DNA of 64,000 bases from Acidimicrobiales bacterium (GTDB lineage: Bacteria; Actinomycetota; Acidimicrobiia; Acidimicrobiales; Iamiaceae), in the NCBI GenBank assembly GCA_030448105.1, contig JAUJNP010000007.1, forward strand, positions 113,977-177,976, given 5' to 3'. Shown here piece by piece: positions 35,055 through 42,029 of this stretch (the stretch's first letter is position 1; every line of letters begins with the position of its first letter). The notes under the pieces were generated by a model, which was not told the DNA's origin, searched no databases, and saw only the letters and a list, made by a program, of their open reading frames with translations. Both the position numbers and the translations under genes were made by a program.

Positions 35055-35082
35055 GAGCCGAGCCGCTAGGCGAGGCGACCCA
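35055..35082. repeat. Dispersed repeat, copy B (head only)
   Basis: Identical to the first 28 nt of copy A (through GGCGAGGCGACCCA), then diverges to the GNAT promoter region. Preceded by TAG, as copy A is. Confidence 0.7.
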
Positions 35083-35113
35083 GGTGGATGGCGCCGGGCG
35101 GGAGGGGGGTGGG

Positions 35114-35119
35114 TACGCT
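35114..35119 (+). promoter_or_regulatory. -10 element, leaderless GNAT gene
   Basis: TACGCT, 6 nt before GTG 35126. It decides against upstream in-frame starts that would read through repeat copy B. Confidence 0.5.
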
Positions 35120-35125
35120 GACGGG

Positions 35126-35659
35126 GTGAGCGGACCGGAGGTGCTGGCGCAGCCGCGGGAGCGCATCTCGGTGCGACGCATCGGACCGGCCGACGGTGGC
35201 CGACTACGCGAGGTGCGCCTGGCCGCCATCGCCGACAGCCCCGGCGCCTACGCCACCACCCTGGCCGAGGCCGCCGGCCGGCCCGCCATTCGCTGGGACG
35301 AGGTGGCCGAGGCGGGCGCCGCCGGGAGCAACCAGGGCACCTGGTTCGCCGAGATTTCCGGCTTCGACGCCGGCATGGTGAGCGCCTACCGCACCACCGA
35401 CGACGTGGTCACCATGACCTCGCTGTGGGCCGCCCCCGGCTTCCGGGGCGTCGGGGTGGCCGAAGCGCTGGTGGCCGAGGTGGAGGCGTGGGCCGTCGCC
35501 AGCGGGGGCGTGGCCCTGCGGCTGTGGATGGTGGAGCGCAACGCCCACGCCCGCCGGTTCTACGAGCGCCTCGGGTTCCGGGTGACGGGCCAGGAGATCC
35601 CCTACGAGCCGGACCCGCGCCTGATCGAGTGCGAGATGCGCAAGCCGCTCACGGCCTAG
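35126..35659 (+). CDS. GNAT-family N-acetyltransferase
   Basis: 177 residues. Core motif A is present as SLWAAPGFRGVGVAEALVAE (R/QxxGxG/A), and motif B is RNAHARRFYERLGFRVTG. An N-terminal SVRRIGPADGGRLREVRLAA is typical of RimI-like acetyltransferases. Acceptor unknown. GTG start from a leaderless-type promoter; stands alone. Confidence 0.85.
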   Translation: MSGPEVLAQPRERISVRRIGPADGGRLREVRLAAIADSPGAYATTLAEAAGRPAIRWDEVAEAGAAGSNQGTWFAEISGFDAGMVSAYRTTDDVVTMTSLWAAPGFRGVGVAEALVAEVEAWAVASGGVALRLWMVERNAHARRFYERLGFRVTGQEIPYEPDPRLIECEMRKPLTA

Positions 35660-35731
35660 GCGGAGCGGCGGGGCCGGCCGGCGGCGGCGGCGGCGGGAGG
35701 CGCGGCCGGGGCGGCCGCTAGCTTGCCGGGA

Positions 35732-36901
35732 ATGGATTTCGAGCTCTCCGAGGAGCTGGCCGCCCTGCAGGAGACGTGCCGCCGCCTGGCCCAGGACAAG
35801 GTGAAGCCGCGGGCGCGGGAGATCGACGAGACCGAGGAGTACCCGCAGGACCTCTTCGAGATCTTCCGCGACGCCGGCCTGCTCGGGCTCTGCATCCCCA
35901 GCGACATAGGCGGTTCGGGCGCCGGCATCCTCGGCCTCACCCTCGCCATCGAGGAGGTGGCCAAGTACTCCAACGCCGCCGCTCTCATGCTGCTGCTCAC
36001 CCGCCTGCCCACGGGGCCGGTCATGATCGCCGGCTCCGAGGCGCAGAACGCGTGCTACGTGGCGCCGATAGCGGAAGGCTCGCAACGGGCGGCGTTCTGC
36101 CTGTCCGAGCCCCAGGCCGGCAGCGACGTGATGGGCATGCGAACCAAGGCAGTGCGCGACGGCGACGACTGGGTCCTCAACGGCACCAAGTGCTGGATCT
36201 CGGGCGTGGCCCAGGCCGACTGGTACACGGTGTTCGCCAAGACCTCAGCCGACGTCACCAGCCGCGACCACGACTCGATCACCGCCTTCATCGTCGAGCG
36301 GGGCTGGGACGGCGTGGAGGTCGGTTCCCTGGACCGCAAGATGGGCGTGCGGGGCGTGGCCACCGGCGAGCTGCTCCTCACCGACGCCCGGGTGCCGGCA
36401 GCGAACGTGATCGGCGAGGTGGGCGGCTTCCGGCTGGCGATGCTCGGCCTCAACTCGATGCGGCCGATCGTCGCCGCCCGGGGCATCGGCCTGGCCGAGG
36501 GCGCCCTCATGTACGCCACCGACTACGTGAAGGAGCGGGCCGCCTTCTCGGGCACCATCGCCGACTTCCAGGGCGTGCAGTGGGAGATCGCCAAGCTGGC
36601 CACTGAGATCGAGGCCGCCCGCCTGCTCACCTACCGGGCGGCATGGCTGGCCGACCAGGGCCGCTTCACCAAGGAGTGGGTGCCCTACCTCTCGATGGCC
36701 AAGTACTACGCCACCGAGCTGGCCGTGCGGGCCTCGGACGTGAGCCTCCAGCTGCTCGGCGCCGCCGGCTACATGAAGGATCACCTCACCGAGCTGTACT
36801 ACCGCGACGCCAAGCAGCTCACCATCGTGGAGGGCACCTCCCAGGTGCAGCTCGGCCTCATCGGCCGGGGCGTGCTGGCCGGCGACCTGTGGTGGGACTG
36901 A
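35732..36901 (+). CDS. Acyl-CoA dehydrogenase
   Basis: 389-residue FAD enzyme of beta-oxidation type. Motifs: FCLSEPQAGSD (substrate/FAD site), WISGVAQADWYTVFAKT, and the catalytic Glu in IVEGTSQVQ (E367). It starts with the family's FELSEELAALQETCRRLAQD. ATG 35732 chosen. The gene overlaps trpD by 10 nt. Chain-length specificity is not evident. Confidence 0.93.
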   Translation: MDFELSEELAALQETCRRLAQDKVKPRAREIDETEEYPQDLFEIFRDAGLLGLCIPSDIGGSGAGILGLTLAIEEVAKYSNAAALMLLLTRLPTGPVMIAGSEAQNACYVAPIAEGSQRAAFCLSEPQAGSDVMGMRTKAVRDGDDWVLNGTKCWISGVAQADWYTVFAKTSADVTSRDHDSITAFIVERGWDGVEVGSLDRKMGVRGVATGELLLTDARVPAANVIGEVGGFRLAMLGLNSMRPIVAARGIGLAEGALMYATDYVKERAAFSGTIADFQGVQWEIAKLATEIEAARLLTYRAAWLADQGRFTKEWVPYLSMAKYYATELAVRASDVSLQLLGAAGYMKDHLTELYYRDAKQLTIVEGTSQVQLGLIGRGVLAGDLWWD

Positions 36902-37986
36902 CGAGCGGCGAGGGCTCCGTCACCACCCTCGGCGACCTGGGCGGCTGGTCGGCCGTGCTCGGCTCCCTGACCGCCGGCCGGGACCTCAGCGCCGATGCGG
37001 CGGCGGCGGCCATGACCGAGATCCTCGAAGGTTCCGCCACCCCGGCCCAGATCGCGGGGTTCATCGTGGCCCTGCGCATGAAGGGTGAGACGGTGCCCGA
37101 GCTGTCGGGCCTGCTGCGGGCCATGCTGGCGGCCGCCGAGCCGGTGCCGCTCGAAGATCGTTCCACCGTCGTCGACATCGTCGGCACCGGGGGTGACCGG
37201 GCCCACTCGATCAACGTGTCCACCCTCGCCGCCCTGGTGGTGTGCGGGGCGGGCGGCCGGGTGTGCAAGCACGGGAACCGGGCGGCGTCCTCGGCGTGCG
37301 GCGCCGCCGACCTGCTGGAGGCGCTCGGCGTGGTGATCGACCTCGGCCCCCAGGGGGTGGCGGCGTGCGTGGAGCGGGCCGGTATCGGCTTCTGCTTCGC
37401 TCCGCGCTTCCACGCCTCCATGCGCCACGCCGGGCCCACCCGCCGGGAGCTGGGCGTGCCCACCGTGTTCAACTTCCTCGGCCCGCTGGCCAACCCGGCC
37501 CGCGCGGGGCGCTACGTGGTGGGGGTGAGCGACCCGTCGATGGCCGAGCGCATGGCCCGGGTGCTGGCCGACCAGGGGGTGGAGCGGGCCTGGATCGTGC
37601 ACGGCGGCGACGGGCTCGACGAGATCACCACCACCACCACCTCCAACGTGGTCGAGGTGCGCGGCGCTGCGGTGCAGCCGCTCACCGTCGACCCGACCGA
37701 GCACGGGATCAGCCCCACCTCGCTGGCCGACCTGCGGGGCGGCGACCCTGCCACCAACGCCAGGCTGGCCCGGGCCGTGCTCGACGGCGAGCGGGGGCCG
37801 CACCAGGACATCGTGGTGCTTAACGCGGCCGCCGGCCTGGTGGTCGCCGGCCTGGTCGACGACCTGGGGGCCGGGTTGAAGGCGGCCCGTCGATCGGTCA
37901 CCGAGGGCTGGGCGGCTGATGCTCTGGGGCGCCTGGTGAAGGTGTCGAACGAGGTGAGGGCCGCCGGCGAAGGAGCCGAGCCTTAG
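36892..37986 (+). CDS. trpD: Anthranilate phosphoribosyltransferase
   Basis: Transfers the phosphoribosyl group of PRPP to anthranilate in tryptophan synthesis. 364 residues with the PRPP loop DIVGTGGDRAHSINVSTLAA, VCKHGNRAASSACGAADLLE and FNFLGPLANPA. GTG 36892 lies inside the acyl-CoA dehydrogenase's last codons, an unusual partner. The last residues (GEGAEP) and the TAG stop are encoded by repeat copy C, so the repeat extends into the coding end. Confidence 0.93.
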   Translation: MGLTSGEGSVTTLGDLGGWSAVLGSLTAGRDLSADAAAAAMTEILEGSATPAQIAGFIVALRMKGETVPELSGLLRAMLAAAEPVPLEDRSTVVDIVGTGGDRAHSINVSTLAALVVCGAGGRVCKHGNRAASSACGAADLLEALGVVIDLGPQGVAACVERAGIGFCFAPRFHASMRHAGPTRRELGVPTVFNFLGPLANPARAGRYVVGVSDPSMAERMARVLADQGVERAWIVHGGDGLDEITTTTTSNVVEVRGAAVQPLTVDPTEHGISPTSLADLRGGDPATNARLARAVLDGERGPHQDIVVLNAAAGLVVAGLVDDLGAGLKAARRSVTEGWAADALGRLVKVSNEVRAAGEGAEP

Positions 37987-37999
37987 GCGAGGCGACCAG
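37973..37999. repeat. Dispersed repeat, copy C (head, overlapping trpD end)
   Basis: GAGCCGAGCC-tta-GGCGAGGCGACC, the same head as the other copies with a 3-nt loop; the trpD stop TAG lies in its loop. Continues as AGTCGGCAC, close to copy D (AGTCAGCAC), then diverges. Confidence 0.7.
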
Positions 38000-38015
38000 T
38001 CGGCACAGCTTCGGC

Positions 38016-38603
38016 TCAGCCGGGGGACCGCTGTGGCAGGGGGGCCGAGCGCAATCCGGCGCCGGCCTCGACGGCGTTGACCTCGCGACGGGCCGCTTCC
38101 AGACGGTCGAGCTCCTCGGCCAGCCGGGCGATGGCGCTCGGCTACGCGGCCAAGCGGGCCGGCGTGGCCGCTTGGACCTCGAGCATGGACAAGCGCGACG
38201 CCACCCGCTCGATGCGGCCCACGTCGGCGATGACCTGGGCCAGCGGTCGCCGGCGCTCGGCGACCGGGAGCCGGCCCAGCAGGGCGAGGTGGTGGTCCAC
38301 CGCCACCGCCTCCCGCTCCAGCTCGCCGGCCAGCCCCACGGTGCGCGGAGGGTACGGGTCGCCGGCGTGGCGCCGGGCGACCATGCGGGCCACGGCGACC
38401 GCCGCCCGCAGCCGGCGGTGCAGGCGCGCCGCCAGGCGGGGCGACCACAGCCACCCGACCGGCGCCGGGCTGGGGTGGGCGGGGCTGACCCGGTTGCGCC
38501 GCCGAAGGCGGTGGACGAGCAGCAACACGCTGAGCAGCGTGGCCACCAGCGCCACCCCGGTGGTGCCGAGCAGGAGGAGGATCGCGAGCACCAGGCCGTC
38601 CAC
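38016..38603 (-). pseudogene. Membrane-anchored coiled-coil protein interrupted by in-frame TAG
   Basis: From ATG 38603: an N-terminal membrane helix (LVLAILLLLGTTGVALVATL), a basic stretch, and a helical domain, ending at TAG (38142-38144) after 153 residues. The same frame then continues 41 more codons with matching helical character (SAIARLAEELDRLEAARREV) to TGA at 38016. Either an honest 153-residue protein, a recent nonsense mutation, or readthrough. Function unknown; 9 nt from the DEDD nuclease gene's end. Confidence 0.55.
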
Positions 38604-38612
38604 CGCGCCAGG

Positions 38613-40319
38613 TTACCGCCGGTCGGTGCGGGTGGGCCCCGCCCGGCGGGGCTCGAACGACGGCAGCGTCGGGTACGGCGAGGAGAGCCCTCCCTCGCTG
38701 TGGACCACCCTCACCTGGGCGGCCTCCTGGTCGAGCCAGCCGGCGATGCACGCCAGCTCGTCGGCCAGGTCGCGGCCCGGCGGCAGGGAGGGGTCGTCGG
38801 GGTCGTGCCCATCGCCGCGTCCGGCTTCGCCCGGTCCGGCTTCGGGGGCCTCGACGCCGTCCAGCAGGCGGGGCTGCCCATCGGTGCCCCATGAGCGCAG
38901 CAGCCGGCCGCCGGCCAGCTCCGCCCCGCCCCGGCCCGGGACCTCGAGCACCGTGCGGCCGGCCCGGCGCAGCGCGTCGAAGCGCCGCTGGCGGCGCAGG
39001 GCCGAGGTGAGGGCGGCGGCCCGGTCGCGCACGTCGGCGGCCTCCTCGAAGCGCTCGGCGGCGGCCAGCTCGTCCATCCGTCGCTCGAGCGGCGCCAGCA
39101 GGGCGGTGGCGTCACGGGTGAGGCAGTGGCGCAGCCGGTCGACCACCACCGCGTAGGTGGCCTCGGACACGCTGCCGTCGCAGGGGCAGAGGGCCACGCC
39201 GATCTGGGCCGGCGCGCAGGGGGCCAGACGGCGCCCCGGTGGGCCCGAGCACCGGCGGATCGGCAGCACGGAGTGGATGGCCTCGGCGACCCGCCGGGCC
39301 GCCCGCGACGACGGCAGGGGGCCGAGGTACGAGCCACCGTCGGCTCGCACCGCCCTCACCACCGACAGGCGCGGGAAGCGCTCGGCGGTCAGCTTCAGGT
39401 AGGCGTAGGACTGCCAGGTCTTGGCCTGGCGGTTGAAGCGGGGCTGCAGGCGGTGGATCATCCGCACCTCGAGCACGGCCGCCTCGAGCGGCCCGGCGCA
39501 GGGCACGTGGTCGACCTGCTGCACCTCCCGCAGGAGCTGGCCCACCTTCCGGCGCTCGTCGCTCGAGAAGTAGGAGCGCACCCGGCTGCGCAGGTTGGTG
39601 GCCTTGCCCACGTAGAGCACGCGGTCGCCGCCGTCGCGGAACACGTAGACCCCGGGGGAGCGAGGGAGGTGATCGGTGAGGCGGAGCTTGGCCACCTGGG
39701 GATGCCCGGCCAGCGTGGGCAGGGCGAGCAGGTCGTCGAGCCCGAGCACTCCGAACCCGGCCGCCCGCTCCAGGAGCACGTGGAGCAGGTCTCCGGTGGC
39801 GAGCGCGTCGTCGAGGGCCCGGTGGGTCGGGCGGTGGGGGAGGCGGAGGCGATCGGCCAGGGTGCTCAACCGGCAGTTCGGCACCTCGTCGCGCACGAGG
39901 CGGCGGGCCAGCGCGCACGTGTCGACCCAGCGGTTGGTGAGGCGAGGCCGGCCGCTGCGCTCAAGGGCGGCGTTGAGGTAGCCCAGGTCGTAGCGGACGT
40001 TGTGGCCGACCACGACGGCGTCGCCCAGGAAGCCGAGAAGGGAGGGCAGCACCTGCTCGATGCGGGGCGCGGGCAGGACCATGGCCTGGGTGATGCCGGT
40101 GAGCATCGTGATCTGCGGTGGGATCAGCAGGCCCGGGTTGACGAGCGTCTGGAAGGTGCCCAGGCACTCGCCGCCCCGCAGCTTCACCGCACCGATCTCG
40201 GTGAGGCCACCGTCGGCCGCCGAGCCGCCGGTGGTCTCGGTATCGATGACGCAGAACGTGACCTCGTGCAGAGGCGTGCCCAGCTCGTCGAACGTGCGCT
40301 GCGCCGGGGTGGCCACCAT
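38613..40319 (-). CDS. DEDD exonuclease fused to GIY-YIG (UvrC-like) nuclease
   Basis: 568 residues. An N-terminal DnaQ-type 3'-5' exonuclease (FCVIDTETTG, D26/E28; VGHNVRYDLGYLN; THRALDDALAT) is followed by a GIY-YIG domain from about residue 222 (GVYVFRDGGDRVLYVGKATNL) with PRFNRQAKTWQSYAY, a Cys cluster (CSGPP...CAPAQ...CPCDG), and a UVR-like helix pair. This fusion is common in actinobacteria and related to Cho-type repair nucleases. A perfect SOS box lies just upstream. Confidence 0.9.
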   Translation of the reverse strand: MVATPAQRTFDELGTPLHEVTFCVIDTETTGGSAADGGLTEIGAVKLRGGECLGTFQTLVNPGLLIPPQITMLTGITQAMVLPAPRIEQVLPSLLGFLGDAVVVGHNVRYDLGYLNAALERSGRPRLTNRWVDTCALARRLVRDEVPNCRLSTLADRLRLPHRPTHRALDDALATGDLLHVLLERAAGFGVLGLDDLLALPTLAGHPQVAKLRLTDHLPRSPGVYVFRDGGDRVLYVGKATNLRSRVRSYFSSDERRKVGQLLREVQQVDHVPCAGPLEAAVLEVRMIHRLQPRFNRQAKTWQSYAYLKLTAERFPRLSVVRAVRADGGSYLGPLPSSRAARRVAEAIHSVLPIRRCSGPPGRRLAPCAPAQIGVALCPCDGSVSEATYAVVVDRLRHCLTRDATALLAPLERRMDELAAAERFEEAADVRDRAAALTSALRRQRRFDALRRAGRTVLEVPGRGGAELAGGRLLRSWGTDGQPRLLDGVEAPEAGPGEAGRGDGHDPDDPSLPPGRDLADELACIAGWLDQEAAQVRVVHSEGGLSSPYPTLPSFEPRRAGPTRTDRR

Positions 40320-40323
40320 TCGC

Positions 40324-40329
40324 ACCCTA
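40324..40329 (-). promoter_or_regulatory. -10 element of the DEDD/GIY-YIG gene
   Basis: TAGGGT on the minus strand, 4 nt before ATG 40319 and 2 nt from the SOS box, so LexA bound there would block polymerase. Confidence 0.5.
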
Positions 40330-40331
40330 AA

Positions 40332-40345
40332 CGAACTTGTGTTCG
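40332..40345. promoter_or_regulatory. LexA-binding SOS box
   Basis: CGAACTTGTGTTCG is a perfect match to the Gram-positive/actinobacterial consensus CGAAC-N4-GTTCG. It lies 13-26 nt before the nuclease start and 45 nt before the divergent zinc-ribbon gene. Confidence 0.85.
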
Positions 40346-40377
40346 ACATTGGGCGATCCCGGGACCATGGCCGGCGG

Positions 40378-40383
40378 TACGCT
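40378..40383 (+). promoter_or_regulatory. -10 element, leaderless zinc-ribbon gene
   Basis: TACGCT, 6 nt before GTG 40390. The SOS box lies 33 nt upstream, near the expected -35, so LexA could affect this promoter too. Confidence 0.45.
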
Positions 40384-40389
40384 GGCACC

Positions 40390-40614
40390 GTGACCGCGCC
40401 CCCCACCCGCTACCGGTGCACGGCCTGCGGCAACCTCACCCGGTTCAACATCACCCGCACCCGCCGCACCCGCGCCTTCCACCACTACACGGTCGGCGGG
40501 GAGCTGGCGGTGGAACAGGAGGAGCTCCTCGCCGAGCACGTCGAGGAGGTCGCCTGTCGCTGGTGCGGGTCGCCCGGGGCGGTGGAGGCGCTGAGCCCCG
40601 GGGAGGCGCCCTGA
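40390..40614 (+). CDS. Small zinc-ribbon protein
   Basis: 74 residues with an N-terminal YRCTACGNLTRFNITRTRRT (C10, C13) and a C-terminal ACRWCG pair forming a two-CxxC zinc ribbon. Between them lies a helical LAVEQEELLAEHVEEV. It resembles small conserved actinobacterial proteins of unknown function. Overlaps or abuts the NYN gene. Confidence 0.7.
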   Translation: MTAPPTRYRCTACGNLTRFNITRTRRTRAFHHYTVGGELAVEQEELLAEHVEEVACRWCGSPGAVEALSPGEAP

Positions 40615-41921
40615 CCGACGCCCTCGACCCGCTGGTGCGGCCGGCCCTGGAGGCGGCCGTGGTCGTCGCCCGGGCCGCGGCGGTGGCCGAGCCGCCGGTG
40701 AAGGTGCCGTCCGTGCTGCGGCCGGTCCTGCGCTTCACCAGGCTCAACGCCCGGGCCTTCGCCGCCGCTCGCCGTGCGGTGGAGTCCGACGAGGAGTTCC
40801 GCCAGCGGGTCGTCGAGGTGGTGGACGAGGAAGGCATAGGCCGCCCGGCATGGCTTTGGCTGGCCCGGCCCGAGGGCTGGCGGGACGAGCTCGACATCAT
40901 GTTGGAGCAGGCCGAGGGCGCCCGACAGGAGCTCGACGCCACCCGGGAGCTGGCGCGCCTGCGGCGGTCGGTGGCCGGCGGCGAGGCGGCTGCCCGCCGG
41001 GCCGAGGAGGCTCGCCAACGCGCCGAGGACGACGCGGCGCGGGGACGCGAGGCGCTGGCCGCCGAGCGCAACGCCCGGCGAGAGGCCGACCGCCGGGCGG
41101 CTGCCCTCGAGACCGAGGTGGCCCGGCTCACCGAGGAGGTGGCCGCCGCGGTGGGTGCCGCCCGAGAGGCGAAGGGGCTGCTGGAGGCGGCTCGGGGCGA
41201 GCTGGCCGAAGCCCGGGACGTCGTCCGCCGGGCGTCGGACCCCCTGCCGCCGCCGCCTCCCGCGGTTCCGGCGCCGACCGCGCCTGGGGTCGACGTCGCC
41301 CGAGTCGCGCCGGCGCTCGACGAAGCGGCGTCGGCGGCGGCCGCCCTCGGGGCTGCGCTGAGCGAAGCCGCCCGGTCCCTCGGCGCAGTCGCGGGCCCGC
41401 CGGTGGTGCCGCCCGCGGCGCGGGGGGCCACCGCCCGGCCGACCCCGCGTGCCCGGCGGCCCGTGAAGAAGCGCCGTCCCCGGCCACTGCCCGGAGGGTT
41501 GTTCGAGGAGGCGCCCAGCGCCGCCGACCACCTGGTCCGCCTGCCGGGCGCGGTGCTGCTGGTGGACGGCTACAACGTGTCCATGAGGGCATGGCCGGGT
41601 CAGGCCATCCCCGAGCAACGTCGCCGCCTGGTGGACGCCCTCGAGGAGCTCCACGCCCGCACCGGCGTCGAGCCCGTCGTGGTCTTCGACGGCACCGCCG
41701 CTGGTGGTCCGGCGCCGGGCACCGGCTCGCGCTCGGTGCGGATCCGCTTCACCGCCGCCGAGGTCGAGGCCGACGACGTGGTGATCGAGTCGGTCGACGC
41801 CTTCCCCGTCGACCGGCCCGTCATCGTGGCGTCGAGCGATCAGCGGGTGCGCGCCGGCGCCCGGGCCCGTGGCGCCAACCTGGTGACCACCCCGCAACTG
41901 CGTTCGCTGTTGCGGCGTTGA
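40563..41921 (+). CDS. Coiled-coil protein with C-terminal NYN (YacP/PIN-like) domain
   Basis: N-terminal helical region (VRPALEAAVVVARAAA, FTRLNARAFAAARRAV), a long Arg/Ala/Glu coiled coil (about 115-225), a Pro/Ala linker, then a NYN ribonuclease-like domain: VLLVDGYNVSMRAWPG, EPVVVFDGT, EVEADDVVIESV, VIVASSDQRVR with the acidic catalytic residues. The start is ambiguous: GTG 40563 overlaps the zinc-ribbon gene by 52 nt, while CTG 40611 (LTDALDPLV) has GGGGAGG upstream and a CTGA overlap. RNA processing is a likely role. Confidence 0.78.
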   Translation: MRVARGGGGAEPRGGALTDALDPLVRPALEAAVVVARAAAVAEPPVKVPSVLRPVLRFTRLNARAFAAARRAVESDEEFRQRVVEVVDEEGIGRPAWLWLARPEGWRDELDIMLEQAEGARQELDATRELARLRRSVAGGEAAARRAEEARQRAEDDAARGREALAAERNARREADRRAAALETEVARLTEEVAAAVGAAREAKGLLEAARGELAEARDVVRRASDPLPPPPPAVPAPTAPGVDVARVAPALDEAASAAAALGAALSEAARSLGAVAGPPVVPPAARGATARPTPRARRPVKKRRPRPLPGGLFEEAPSAADHLVRLPGAVLLVDGYNVSMRAWPGQAIPEQRRRLVDALEELHARTGVEPVVVFDGTAAGGPAPGTGSRSVRIRFTAAEVEADDVVIESVDAFPVDRPVIVASSDQRVRAGARARGANLVTTPQLRSLLRR

Positions 41922-41962
41922 CCCGGCGTCGAGCCGCACGAGAAGGGGCGCAGGACGCGAAC

Positions 41963-42006
41963 TAGGTTGGCCGCGTCAGCCGGCTTGACCGTCCCCTTCG
42001 GGGCGG
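41963..42006 (+). promoter_or_regulatory. sepH promoter and hairpin leader
   Basis: TAGGTT at 41963-41968 is a -10 candidate. The following leader holds CCGTCCCC-TTCG-GGGCGG, a UUCG-type hairpin (41989-42006), before GAGGGG and the GTG at 42030. Confidence 0.4.
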
Positions 42007-42029
42007 CACCGTCGTGAGGGGCGAGCACC

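Noticed and set aside
35015..35125. Upstream start for the GNAT gene
   Set aside because: It would read through repeat copy B and lies before the -10 element; GTG 35126 is favoured.
40611..40613. CTG as the certain start of the NYN gene
   Set aside because: Spacing from GGGGAGG and the overlap are attractive, but CTG starts are rare; GTG 40563 is kept as the default.
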